A DNA stretch of 64,000 nt from Hofstenia miamia (Eukaryota > Xenacoelomorpha > Acoela > Hofsteniidae). Both the position numbers and the translations under genes were made by a program. Location of the stretch: the NCBI GenBank assembly GCA_900660155.1, contig CABFPE010000053.1, positions 2,014,885 through 2,078,884 of the forward strand. The letters run 5' to 3'. The notes below the pieces were generated by a model, which saw only the letters and a list, made by a program, of their open reading frames with translations, ran no database searches and was not told the DNA's origin. Position 1 is the stretch's first letter, and every line of letters starts with the position of its first letter. Positions 50,290-61,199 of this stretch are shown in pieces.

Positions 50290-50640
50290 CGTCTGTGAAA
50301 GCATGTATATAATTTAAAAATTATTTTTTACTTGGAAAAATTTATCGATTAAAAAAGTTTTTATTTCTGCAATTGAAATGTCCTATGTGAAACAGGTCTT
50401 TTTCTCAATGTTTGAAAATAATTGTTAGTTACTATTGTTACCAAAGAAAATTAATCATAAAATGTAATTCCCAAAAACGTAAATTCTTTGTATATAGAAT
50501 GTCAATGGTATTTAAAAATTATGTAATATGAATAGAAAAATTGTTACATTTTAAACAATTCTAATTTCATTGAATTTTGAAAATTGCTTTATCTCTATGT
50601 GTATTGGAATGTTTTTACATTTAAACATACCATTACTTTT
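50290..50640 (+). repeat. Dispersed repeat family D, copy 3 (partial)
   Basis: Direct match to about 38900-39225, including ACAGGTCTTTTTCTCAATG and TTATCTCTATGTGTATTG. It starts about 20 bases after the perfect inverted repeat. Confidence 0.9.
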
Positions 50641-51473
50641 TGATTTGCCACAAAAATTGAAAAAATGTTAATTAATCCGTATAGTACCCTTTTCGCGTGA
50701 CAGGTCATATGAAGTTTAGTCTTTCATGAAATCCATATTTAGAAATCGATATAGAGAATAGATAGAAAATTCCTATTACTTAGTAGGTTTATTGTAATTC
50801 AAACAAATGGATTTAAAAATTAGCATCTTCAAAAAACGACAAGCAATCATGCTTCATTTAGAGCCCGTATACCGAGTCCGTGCCCATACTAGAGAAGCCC
50901 GACACGGGCCCTACCCTAGGTTATAAAGATGAACATGTCAATCACTAAATTCCTTCAAAGACCTCGGATATATTAAATGAATATAATTGATTCAGAGTCA
51001 ATTGGTATGAAAATCAAAATTCATTCGACCAATTTTTTAGTGAGGGGGGAGGGGCAGCGGAGTGTGGCCATTATATCTTTAGCGGGGGCCTTGGCCCCCT
51101 GACCTCCCCTTCTGTACGCCACTGATGCGGATCCTTTTTATTACTAAGAGAATATATCAATTTTTGAATAATCAATTACAAAAAGTATTCTGCCGATTTA
51201 CATCATCTTACATCAGTGCAAAGGGAGAGAAAGTTTTCAGGAACTCTTTACTTGCAGCAGACATAATACACTTAGAATTGCTTCATTAACCAACAATGCA
51301 AGGCTGATCAGGGGTGTATATAAATATGTTTAAATATATTTTTTTGAAAAATAAGTTATTTTTTCTCAAAATTTGAAAAAAATGTATTTAAATATATTTT
51401 AAAATTTGTAAGGAAAAAACATATTGTTGAAATTTTATTGATCTAGTAAGGGATAAAAAAGTATCAAATAAAC
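50641..51473. other. ABCA upstream region with transposon-end debris
   Basis: Near 50868-50925 is a GC-rich phrase (GACACGGGCCCTACCCTAGG). At 51035-51124 a block ends TCTGTACGCCACTG, the outer end of a hAT-like element, with GGGGGCCTTGGCCCCC as a perfect palindrome inside it. No partner end was found. The rest is unassigned. Confidence 0.45.
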
Positions 51474-51600
51474 AATCGAATTACCATGGATGTCAGCTAT
51501 TACCAGGAACAGAATATTTGTTAAGCAAAACTTAATGATCCCAACCTGGCATTAGCCTGTTGTATCCAGGTAATAGTACATATCCATGATTAATCTAATT
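51474..51600. repeat. Imperfect foldback just upstream of the ABCA gene
   Basis: The left arm starts CGAATTACCATGGAT and continues to TATTACCAGG. The right arm, read on the minus strand, starts CGAATTAGATTAATCATGGAT and continues to TATTACCTGG. The arms are about 30-37 bases and enclose about 55 bases. It ends about 40 bases before the ATG. It could be a tiny MITE or a regulatory inverted repeat. Confidence 0.55.
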
Positions 51601-51608
51601 CGTGTCGG

Positions 51609-51637
51609 TATATAATTAATGTTTAATTTAGATTTAA
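51609..51637 (+). promoter_or_regulatory. ABCA 5' flank: TATA-like motif and possible splice acceptor
   Basis: TATATAA lies at 51609-51615, only 23 bases before the ATG. The next bases, GTTTAATTTAG followed by ATTTAAATG, resemble an AT-rich splice acceptor. The 5' untranslated region is therefore either very short or spliced from an upstream non-coding exon. The sequence alone does not decide between these. Confidence 0.3.
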
Positions 51638-54600
51638 ATGTCTGTATCGACATTTGTTCATGTTGTTGGAGCGCTGCTTTGGTACCATCTCTTTAATCAA
51701 TTACGTCGAATAGCTGCGACCTATGTCATTCCTATTATTCTTTTGATTATCTTTGGCGGAATTTCAATTCTTAACTATACTAAAATTGATATTTCACCAA
51801 GTTCTCCAATCTCTTACTTGAATGGTTTTTATCCACCACCAAACGCAGTATACGTCATAAAAAATGATACTCTTAGACACCAATTTGAAAATGCCGTTGA
51901 CAAATATCACATTTCGTTTACTAGTAGCATTGGAAATTATTTAAATGATACAATGTATGTTGTAATTGAAGATTTCAATGAAACAGCAATGGAATTGCAA
52001 ATTCAATTAGTTTATCCATTTGATGATGCATTGAATATTCCTACACAGCTATTTTCAAAAGGCTATATCAGCATGAGTGATACAAGTAATGATTACTACG
52101 GCCTTTCTAGGTACGTACTCATTACAAAGAACTTCTTAAGGACTTTAATGAAGGTCAAAGGGGCACCTGAATATCACATAAATTTAAATAGTAACGAAAT
52201 CAAATTAAATGAAGCCCAAGCTACGTTCTTGAATGTTATAACTGTTCTTTACATGAATGCTCTTTATTTGATGTTCTTTATTTTCATTCTAAATGAGATG
52301 AGAGTTGATTACACACTTCGAGTAACTGATTTCTTTACCTTTCAAGGAGTGTCAGCTTTCTACCAAGGATTTGCTTGGATCATAGTTCAAAGCATTATGG
52401 CTCTCATTTATACATTAATTGCATGCTTAATATATTTTTTCCCTAATAAAGCAGGTTATCACTTTATTGAGTTCTCAAGTGTTCCCTTACTCTTCACTCT
52501 CATGTACGTTGGTTTTCTGGAGTGCATTGGATTTGCGCTGTTATGCAGTAAATTTGTGAAAACTCCTCTTACAATGATGGTTGCAATTGTTTTGTATGTT
52601 ATCGCCTGGATCATAAGTTTCGTTTTTAATTTGATTCACATTAATCGGTTATTGGCAAGCCTTTTTCTCTTCCACCCTGCGATTTATGCAAACTATGCTT
52701 TTCAAACATACTTTGAGGGTGAAAATAGCGGAGTTGGTGCACATTGGAGTAACATTGCCACCGATTTCAACAATGATGATCTCTTCACAACTTCTCTGTT
52801 GGCAATTCTCTATGGGATTTTAGGTTCTTTTCTCTACATATTTTTGGCATTGTATTCCTATATCTTCAATAAATTTTCACAATTTATAAAAGCAAAAATG
52901 ATCAGGAATACTAAGGAATTTCAAGCAACTGAACTCGAAGTAGTAAATGATGAAGCCCATTTCGAAAACGTAAAATGTACTTTGAAAATTCAAAATTTAA
53001 GTAAGACCTACTCAAACGGTGTTCAAGCGCTAACTAAGTTAAACATAAATCTTTATGAAGGGCAGATAACAGCACTCTTGGGACAAAATGGGGCTGGAAA
53101 ATCTACAACAATGAACATATTAGTTGGCTTAGAATCTCCGACTTCAGGAGAAGCGTTCCTTAATGGACAAGATATGATTGAAAATGAAGAAATTATTAGA
53201 AAATCCATAGGTTTTTGTCCTCAGGCCAACATTTTTCTAACAAGACTGACAGTAAAAGAACACCTACAATTGATTTGTAAATTGAAGGAAACACAATTTA
53301 AGGAAGAAGCTGCCAAATCTTTGCTTTCTGAATTAAACCTCCAAGACAAAATGCATCGAAAAGTTCAGAGTCTTTCAGGTGGAGAACAGCGTAGAGTTTC
53401 CATAGCAATGTCACTCATTGCTCAGCCTTCTGTTGCAATTCTTGATGAACCAACTAGTGCTGTCGACCCTTCTACTAGACGAATACTATGGAAACTTTTT
53501 ACCCAGCGGTCAAAGTCAGGTCAAACAATTTTGATAAGCACACACTTTATGGAAGAAGCTGAGGTTCTTAGCCAAAGGGCAGCTATTATAAGCAAAGGAC
53601 ATCTTAAAGCAATCGGATCACCAGATTACCTTAAGTCAGTCAATGGATCTGGCTATGTTCTATCAGTACCGGCAGAACTGCCTGATGTGGATTACACCAG
53701 TGTTTGTCCAAATATCCAATGTATTGATGAAGCAAAAGGAAAGTACAGAATACCAAAAAGTGATGTCCAACATATTCCAAAGCTATTAGCACAACTTGAT
53801 GAGGAAAACACTGTTTATAATATTTCTGCATCGACAATTGAAGACGTGTTTGTCCGCATGAGCGAACCTCAAGAAGAAGAATTAAATTTAACGTTAGATC
53901 TCACAAAAAATGTGCAACAAGATGCAAATATCATGGAAAGATTGCATAAAGTAATTTATGCATCATTTTTAATAGATTTCGTTTCTGTTTATATGAGCTT
54001 AAAGAAAATAATTCCTATTCTACTGTTCATTATATTTTCACTAGCCATTCAAGTGCTAACCTTCCAACTTTGTAATATTAATCCAACTTCTTCATCTGTT
54101 GGCAACAACGATGTTAGTTTGGGATTGGATAAGTATTCAAATCCTCAAATACTCATTTCTGGCAATGGATCGATTAATGATCTTGAAGAATATCTTATCT
54201 CTAAGAGTTACCAAGTGGAAGTTGTTCAAAATGTTTCAGCTAGTTTAACTAGTGTAGCAAACCGTGATATGTATAGTTACATTTTTCATTATCCCTTTGG
54301 CATTGAAGTTGAAGCAAATGGGTATAACTGCATATTCAATTCAAAAGTCGTTTTTGCTGCTCCAGACTGTGCATTGTTGATCAATAATTTTATGCTTCAT
54401 CAAGCAAGTTCTTCATTTACCAACATTACATATGCACAAGTTAAACACAGGAACAGTACTCCTTACTCCCATTCGAGTCAGGAAGAATGTAAAAAGCAGA
54501 GCACGGTATTTACTCTAGAGTTCTGCTTAACCATCTTTATTTTATACATGGCTGTAGCTGAAGTTTACAAACGCAGTTCAAAAATGCCACAATTTTTGCG

Positions 54601-56167
54601 CTCCAATGGCTTCAATATGACAGTCTCATGTTTCATTCAATTCATTGCTTTGTTAATGCCTATATATTTGATTTTTACATGTAATTACATTTTGTTGTTA
54701 AGCATCACATCCTTGACTGATACATATCTGGGAAAAGTTTTAATTTCGTGGATTATCTATTTCTTTTATTCAATGGCTACTGCTGCCTACATCATGATAC
54801 TCTCGCGAATATTTTCTTCAAGTATATTGGTGCTACTCTTTGTTTTTTTCATTCCATATTTAATGTATACCTTGATTATCTATGGAGCAAATCTTTATAA
54901 TCACCTACCTTCATTTAAAGATGATAACGACGTCAACATATTTTTAGTGTGTCTTGGAACCATATTGCGAATTTTACCTTATCTTTTTCCAACTGCTATG
55001 ATTGGTAGACTTAAGATGAATTTTCAAGAGCACGAGAGTAATAGTAAATTGTTTAATGACACTATCCTGATCTTTGTCATTCAACTCTTGATATACTTTT
55101 TAGGAACGATTATAAATGACTCTTTGATTTTCAGATATATTTTCTACTTGGTAAGAAGTCTCTTCCAGATATCCCCTAAAAAGATTAGTGATATTGTTGC
55201 AATAAGTTCTTCTAGGTTGTATTACAAATATAGAAAATATATTTTTCGTACCACACTTGCAGTCAACAATCTAAACCTTAATGTTCCAAAGCAGAAGTGT
55301 TATGGATTGCTTGGAGTCAATGGTGCTGGCAAATCAACTACTTTTGAGCTCTTGACAGGCAACAGTCGAATTCAGCAAGGCGATATATCTTTAGTTGGTA
55401 TTCGCCTTATTTCAAATCCATTCACAATATTCCGCTACATTGGATATTGCCCACAGTTTGACGCATTACCTCAACAACTAAATTCCTACCAACTTCTTGA
55501 AATTTTTGCACAATCTCGTGGCGTTCCAAAACATTTACACAAAATATATTCAGACTATCTCATAGGCATCCTTGATTTAAAAAGACATGCTTCTAAAGCA
55601 GCTGGAACTTATAGTGGTGGAAATAAACGGAAATTAACGACTGCTATCGCGTTCATAGGTTTTCCCAAAGTTATCTTCCTTGATGAAGCAACGACTGGAA
55701 TTGATCCCATTACTCGACTGAAAATTCAAAATCTAATTGAAACCGCCAAATTACATGGGTCAACTGTTTTAATCAGTTCACACAGTATGGAAGAATGTGA
55801 AAATTCTTGTGATGAAATCGCGATCATGGCTAAAGGTAAGATTGTCTGTCAAGGAACAGGCACAGATCTTAAAAACGAGCATGGTCGCTTTTTTGTAGTA
55901 TCTATTCAAATATTAACTGATGGTGATGATGATAGCATTATTACTGTTAGAAATCTAATGAAAACAAAAATTGTACTACATGACGAAGAATACATTGCTG
56001 GATCCTGCATCTATCTCTATTACAAAATCTCAAAAGACTCCTGTAGCTTATTTGATTTGTTTAGTGAACTTTGGGATCTTAAGTGCCGTAATCTTATCAA
56101 TGATTACAGTGTAAGTCAATCGACCTTGGAAACAATATTCATGGATATAGCTGAACAATACTCATGA
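51638..56167 (+). CDS. Full-size ABCA-family ABC transporter, uninterrupted 1509-codon reading frame
   Basis: The protein should move lipids or lipid-like substrates across a membrane using ATP, as ABCA family members do. Layout: membrane segment ~27-46, extracytoplasmic domain ~47-197, five membrane segments between ~198 and 411, then NBD1 with Walker A GQNGAGKST (482-490), Q-loop GFCPQ, signature LSGGE (579-583), Walker B VAILDE (599-604) and a switch His near 636. A regulatory domain ends in STIEDVFVRMSE. The second half repeats this: membrane segment ~791-811, extracytoplasmic domain to ~957, several membrane segments, NBD2 with Walker A GVNGAGKST (1226-1234), signature YSGGN (1325-1329), Walker B VIFLDEA (1345-1351), and a final STLETIFMDIAEQ regulatory motif. 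Both catalytic glutamates are kept. NBD2 reads DEATTGID where the family usually has DEPTTGMD. At 1509 residues it is short for the family (about 1600-2200), mainly in the extracytoplasmic domains. The first ATG sits just ahead of the membrane anchor. The symbol is left blank because the subfamily member cannot be fixed by eye. Confidence 0.95.
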   Translation: MSVSTFVHVVGALLWYHLFNQLRRIAATYVIPIILLIIFGGISILNYTKIDISPSSPISYLNGFYPPPNAVYVIKNDTLRHQFENAVDKYHISFTSSIGNYLNDTMYVVIEDFNETAMELQIQLVYPFDDALNIPTQLFSKGYISMSDTSNDYYGLSRYVLITKNFLRTLMKVKGAPEYHINLNSNEIKLNEAQATFLNVITVLYMNALYLMFFIFILNEMRVDYTLRVTDFFTFQGVSAFYQGFAWIIVQSIMALIYTLIACLIYFFPNKAGYHFIEFSSVPLLFTLMYVGFLECIGFALLCSKFVKTPLTMMVAIVLYVIAWIISFVFNLIHINRLLASLFLFHPAIYANYAFQTYFEGENSGVGAHWSNIATDFNNDDLFTTSLLAILYGILGSFLYIFLALYSYIFNKFSQFIKAKMIRNTKEFQATELEVVNDEAHFENVKCTLKIQNLSKTYSNGVQALTKLNINLYEGQITALLGQNGAGKSTTMNILVGLESPTSGEAFLNGQDMIENEEIIRKSIGFCPQANIFLTRLTVKEHLQLICKLKETQFKEEAAKSLLSELNLQDKMHRKVQSLSGGEQRRVSIAMSLIAQPSVAILDEPTSAVDPSTRRILWKLFTQRSKSGQTILISTHFMEEAEVLSQRAAIISKGHLKAIGSPDYLKSVNGSGYVLSVPAELPDVDYTSVCPNIQCIDEAKGKYRIPKSDVQHIPKLLAQLDEENTVYNISASTIEDVFVRMSEPQEEELNLTLDLTKNVQQDANIMERLHKVIYASFLIDFVSVYMSLKKIIPILLFIIFSLAIQVLTFQLCNINPTSSSVGNNDVSLGLDKYSNPQILISGNGSINDLEEYLISKSYQVEVVQNVSASLTSVANRDMYSYIFHYPFGIEVEANGYNCIFNSKVVFAAPDCALLINNFMLHQASSSFTNITYAQVKHRNSTPYSHSSQEECKKQSTVFTLEFCLTIFILYMAVAEVYKRSSKMPQFLRSNGFNMTVSCFIQFIALLMPIYLIFTCNYILLLSITSLTDTYLGKVLISWIIYFFYSMATAAYIMILSRIFSSSILVLLFVFFIPYLMYTLIIYGANLYNHLPSFKDDNDVNIFLVCLGTILRILPYLFPTAMIGRLKMNFQEHESNSKLFNDTILIFVIQLLIYFLGTIINDSLIFRYIFYLVRSLFQISPKKISDIVAISSSRLYYKYRKYIFRTTLAVNNLNLNVPKQKCYGLLGVNGAGKSTTFELLTGNSRIQQGDISLVGIRLISNPFTIFRYIGYCPQFDALPQQLNSYQLLEIFAQSRGVPKHLHKIYSDYLIGILDLKRHASKAAGTYSGGNKRKLTTAIAFIGFPKVIFLDEATTGIDPITRLKIQNLIETAKLHGSTVLISSHSMEECENSCDEIAIMAKGKIVCQGTGTDLKNEHGRFFVVSIQILTDGDDDSIITVRNLMKTKIVLHDEEYIAGSCIYLYYKISKDSCSLFDLFSELWDLKCRNLINDYSVSQSTLETIFMDIAEQYS

Positions 56168-56219
56168 TTTTTTAATTTTTTTAAATATCATGCCTGTTTT
56201 TAATATTTGTAGTTTCATA

Positions 56220-56225
56220 AATAAA
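56220..56225 (+). terminator. Polyadenylation signal of the ABCA gene
   Basis: The first canonical AATAAA lies about 50 bases after the TGA stop, in a T-rich stretch typical of a short 3' untranslated region. This fits a compact, functional transcript end. Confidence 0.6.
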
Positions 56226-57330
56226 TATTTTTGATGACATTTACATTATGTTTATTATTTAATTTAGTTTTAGTGTTTGTTTTTTTAATCAACTCAATAA
56301 TTCTAATCAAAAGATGATTTAGTAACTTATGTTTTGATCAATTGGACTTCATTAGGTGAATGAGCAAATTAGCAATGTCCTGATGTGCACTGGCTTTGTC
56401 AATATCCTAACCAATGCCATTCAAGCTTCCTGATAGATTCATTAATTTGAATTTAGGCAGTTTAAAGTTTAGTCTTGTTTATCCCAAAGTTCAAAATTTG
56501 TAAATGTATGTCACCAAATTTATCCTATCAAAAGTGGTTTGGTCCAGTTAGGTTCACTCCTGTCCTCAAAATTGCGGTCCTGTCGGACTAAGATTTTTCT
56601 ACGATTATATGCAAAGTTAAGTAATTTATTATTTTTTTTATTTCAATACAATGTACACATATTTATAACATCCAAATCATTCGACATGTTTAATTATATC
56701 AAAGCCAAGTCATTCATTGCTGTTATCCTAATCTCATTTATTAACACCTTAGGCAAAAGCAATTTGATTTTATCAGATATGCATTTACTTTAAAGTACGC
56801 TATTAATAAATTTGATTAATAAATGTAATTAATAATAATCATGATTAATTTGAATCGCGATTGGCATTTTTACCCAGTAGAAGTGCCTTTGTATAAGAAA
56901 TGTTTCCTCAAAAGCGGCTTTTATAGAGAATGATTATTTGGGTAAAATCTTATTAAAATTTCTGTCCTCTAGGAGGTCATATGCATAGTAATCATGTCAT
57001 CTACAGAAAGCTGTCATGTTGGAATTGAAAGTGTTGATGTGAACTCATTAGTAACATGAATGACTTCTTTTTGAAAATTATCTTTTGTAGAGTAGCAATA
57101 ATTGACTAAAGTAAATTATCACAAATAGATGTGAATCTATTTAATATTTAACGATTCTAAGGAACTTGTGACCTCATAAAGTTAAAATTGTTGGTATTTT
57201 TGGTAGTGTAACTCCTTATTTGTATAACAGAATGTTGAAAATTTCAAACATTTTGAAATCATAACTACAATATTGATTGTAAGAATGTCATCTGGAGAGG
57301 GCTGTGAACGAAAAAGGTCTAAATATTATA
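56226..57330. other. ABCA downstream region, nothing recognised
   Basis: AT-rich. The 84-codon frame at 56539-56793 has no recognisable motif. Confidence 0.35.
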
Positions 57331-57333
57331 CGT

Positions 57334-59077
57334 CAGAGTTGGAATTGGGCCAATTATTTAGGCCCAAGTCCGGCACAGCACAATACTGCTTAGGCCCACG
57401 TCCGGCCGGATTCATTTCAAAATGCAAATTATTTGGCCCAAATTGTTTTTCTTTTACGCCACTGATAGTGTCATTTGCCGCATAGAAGCCCATAACCCTA
57501 CACTATGAATTTGATTGGAAATTTGCATAATGTATTGATATAAATGTCACATACATTCCGCTTTAGTTAGGGTTAACAATGATAATTCAATTCTGTTGAA
57601 ATTCAAATTGCATTGTTAACATTAATGCAATATGCGTGTTATACAACGCTTCCTGGAGCAGATGTGAGCCCCTCCTGTGAATAACTACATGTGGCTAACG
57701 AATAATATTGAATGTGCATATTCACAAATGCTACCAATTAAAACAAAAATTTTCTAAATTGTTTTAAATTTCTGCATAGATTAAACTTCAATTGTTCAAA
57801 GTTATTTTTAACTTTTTGTTGGTTTCTTCTTAAAATTTTTAAGCGCTTTCATCTCACAAAATAACAAAATCTCAAAAATCAGAATACACAATATAAATAA
57901 GGTCTGTCACCTCTTTTTATAAAAAATGAAACTTCTTACATTTTAATCTTTTGCTTAGACTTTTATGGAAAACGATAAATACGTTTCATTGTGTGCATTG
58001 TAATGTTTAGTGAGATAATGGCGATTTATCAATATTTTTAATCTCCAGATATTTTATAATTAACTGGGCATGGCAAAACTTAACTGCCAAACCTCAAGAA
58101 AAAAGAACCACATTTATATTCTGCTACTCTTTTTTTCCAAACTTTTCATAAAAATTAATTCTATATGAAGATGAAATTTGTGTTTATTTAAATTTGTATA
58201 TGTATTTTTGCACGTTCTACAAAACTACTCGAGCTTCACAAAAAAAATTTTGACAAGTTTTTACACAAATTTCATTAAAAATCTTATTTTTTTTGCTACA
58301 ACCATTTATATAATGTTATAAAGAAAATAATACTTCCCTGCATATCCAATCAATATATCCCTAAAGGGTATTAAATATAGATAATATGTTTGTATTTGTG
58401 TATATTAATCTTCAAATGTATGCTTGCAGCAATCTGCTAAGCATACTCAGGTGGCCTGAATACCAGAAGGGGAAAAAACATTGGTATTTAGAGTCATTAT
58501 AATAATGCTATTTTCTTGAAGTAACCACCCTTTAAAATATTGCAACCCCATGATGAGTATATGCTTTACGGTAAAGGTATCATATATGTCACGCTTCATA
58601 AGTTCTTCGTACCGCCACTACTAATTTAGTAATATCAGTATTGCCACAACTATTCTTTTAATCATTTAGAGAACATATCAGTTCTTATATATTCAATTAC
58701 TAAAATTTTCTGCCAAATTAAATCAACTAACATCAACAAAAAGTAACTGGGAGTTTTCAGAAACACTCTTTGCTTGTAGTAGACAAAATTTAGATTTGGA
58801 AGTATTGCGCCAGCCAAAAATGTAGGGCTGATTAAATTTTGATAGAATGTTTTTTTGTCATTTGCAAAGTTTAAGTTTTCAAGTGAATTTTTTCTTGTAT
58901 TTCAACGACCAAATTAAAACATTAGACCCCAAGCCCAGCCAGGCCCAAATGGCAATATCGAAAATCCGGCCCAAGCTTTAGGCTCAACCCAATTCTGACC
59001 CGGGTATACGGTCAGGTTCGGTCCTGATTTAGTCAGTCCAAACTTGACCCGGAAAAAGCAGACCACTTCCAACTCTG
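57334..59077. mobile_element. Possible hAT-like element, matching ends without target duplication
   Basis: The left end is CAGAGTTGGAATTGGGCC (57334). The right end read on the minus strand is CAGAGTTGGAAGTGGTC (59077). The first 11 bases are identical, and GGCCC/CCGGCC-rich segments follow both. The flanking 8-mers TTATACGT and CTCAACAA do not match, so the two ends may come from separate copies. Inside, TTTTACGCCACTG at about 57455 is the end of a different element. Confidence 0.4.
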
Positions 59078-61191
59078 CTCAACAAAGTATAAAGGTTGAA
59101 AAATTGCAAATAAGTTTTTCTATTTTACATTTCAATGTTTTTGAAAGTGTTCCTCAGAACTTATGTCCTATACATACAAAATTATAGCCTATTGAATAGT
59201 TTGTTGAACATAAGTTGCAAGAAAGCTGAAAATATATTTTTGGCCTAATCCGATCCACAACCCGCATAAATATTTTTCCCGCCCAGCCTGTGGCCTACAT
59301 GGTACGGGTCTTGCTGCTCGTAGATCATGTCTTGCTGCACAGAAAGTGTTACTATTAGATGATCAATTGCATCGTCGTAGGCCTTTTTAGAATACTAAGT
59401 GGTTATAAGATCATAGTCGATTATGCGCCAAGGCTTTACATTTCTGAGATACAACCGCTTTCTATATTTAGCTTCAGGCTCTATATTTGAGGACATTCAA
59501 TGAAAAACGGATATTCGCATGAGGTTGATGAATTCTCATTTTGCAGTCAGCATGTATGAACATTAGGAAAAGTGGTTGACTGTTAGAAAGAATAGGTTCT
59601 TGAAAGCTTATCTCTTAATTTAAGTTAGAAGGCGATGCAAGTAATAACCTATATTTATAAAAGGATTCTTCTCACACACGTTTTATGATAAAATTTTTGA
59701 CAAAACAATGCCGAGAAATATATTTTTTTCAAAACATTTGTAGAAGTTTCCTCAAAGGTACACTTCGTAGATTATAACACATAAGTAAGTTTTTTCTATT
59801 GCAAAAAGGTTATATATTGAACATAATATCATATGTATTTATTGGTGAGCTAAGCTTTTGCCTAATTCTAACCATATTTCAAGAATTCATTGGCAGAAAT
59901 GAATAAAAAATGCATTATGCAAATTTCAATTGCTGAAAATTCAAATGTACAATATACAAATCTATAGCTACAACATTCCATTCAAATATACAAAGATATA
60001 TTGTACAATGACATTTAGTTTTGCTTTAGTTTTTCTTCAGCTTCCTTTATTAGCTTCTGTTTTTAGATTTCATTAAATTTAGTTTTCGGCTTTTTGTATT
60101 TTTAGTAACGAATTTCTTGAACAAATTTCGTTCTAAGCATTTTATAATTGGTTAAGATTTGCAAATTTTTCAAGCCTTAAAAAATTCTTAAAATACGAAT
60201 TCTCAAAATATGTTTCAGACTATTTCACACTTATGCTTCTACAAATACAAATGACTAAGAAATGCAGTATAAATTTGTCTATTTTGCTTTCATAATGAAG
60301 AAGTAAGCATTGGCATTTCTTTTAACAGTCACACTGACAACGACCATGCATGTAAAACTGCATCACATACTCAATAACCTTCTGAATCCTCTTAGAGCCG
60401 GGCTTCCAAATCGCATTACTGTTGAAAGTATCCCTATTTTGCTCTATAGAGTTCAATCATACAAAATATCAACGCTACAAATCTTTAATAAACGTATGTC
60501 TATGCAAATATCATTTGAATATATTGTATACCTTTTGCATACCTTTTGTGATTTACAATGGCTCCTTATTTGATAATTGATAATTTTAAGCTGGAAAGTA
60601 TTTTGTTTACTTTGCAAAATAGATATTTTTGCAAGATTTGTAGGTGAAGACACCTAATAACCATTATTCCAGGGCCAATATTTCCAAAAAGATACTTTTT
60701 GTCATGCCCTTTTCTGACAACTAATGGTTCATGACACTAAAAATGTTTTCTATGTTAAATATCCTTTTTACAGAATGAAAAATGTTTTTCGTACTTAATC
60801 AATCTATTAACTAAAAACAATATTGTAAATAACAAAACTCAATGATGTCATTCTTAACATTAACAGAAGCATTTGCAAGCAATCTGTTCCCAAATATTCA
60901 TTTGAATTTGTAGGTTTCTTAGTAGATTCATGCATAGTTTCGCATATCTAAGCTTCCCCTGTGACATGGTTTTTATAATACTCATAATTTTATACAGTCA
61001 AATGGTAACTAAAAACTACAAGTCTTCAAGTTCTTTGTATTCACAAATGCCAGAATTCATAAGAAACTTTCACTCTCTTAAAGACATTAAAGCAAATGAA
61101 ATGATGAATTTGGAAATTAAATTTGTAAATATTGCTATATATCACTAATAAATTTTACATCTCACAAAGTTAATTTATGATTCTATTATAT
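59078..61191. other. Unassigned AT-rich stretch
   Basis: GC-rich debris (CCCGCCCAGCCTGTGGCC near 59278) and frames at 60310-60653 and 60930-61148 with no family motif. Nothing else is supported. Confidence 0.35.
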
Positions 61192-61199
61192 AGTGCAAT

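Noticed and set aside
43941-51124. A 7-kb hAT element between CAGTGGCGTCAAACC and the TGTACGCCACTG end
   Set aside because: The flanking 8-mers (GGCGAGAG and ATGCGGAT) do not match and the ends share only nine bases.
53640-53837. 65-codon minus frame inside the ABCA gene
   Set aside because: Shadow of the real coding frame on the opposite strand.
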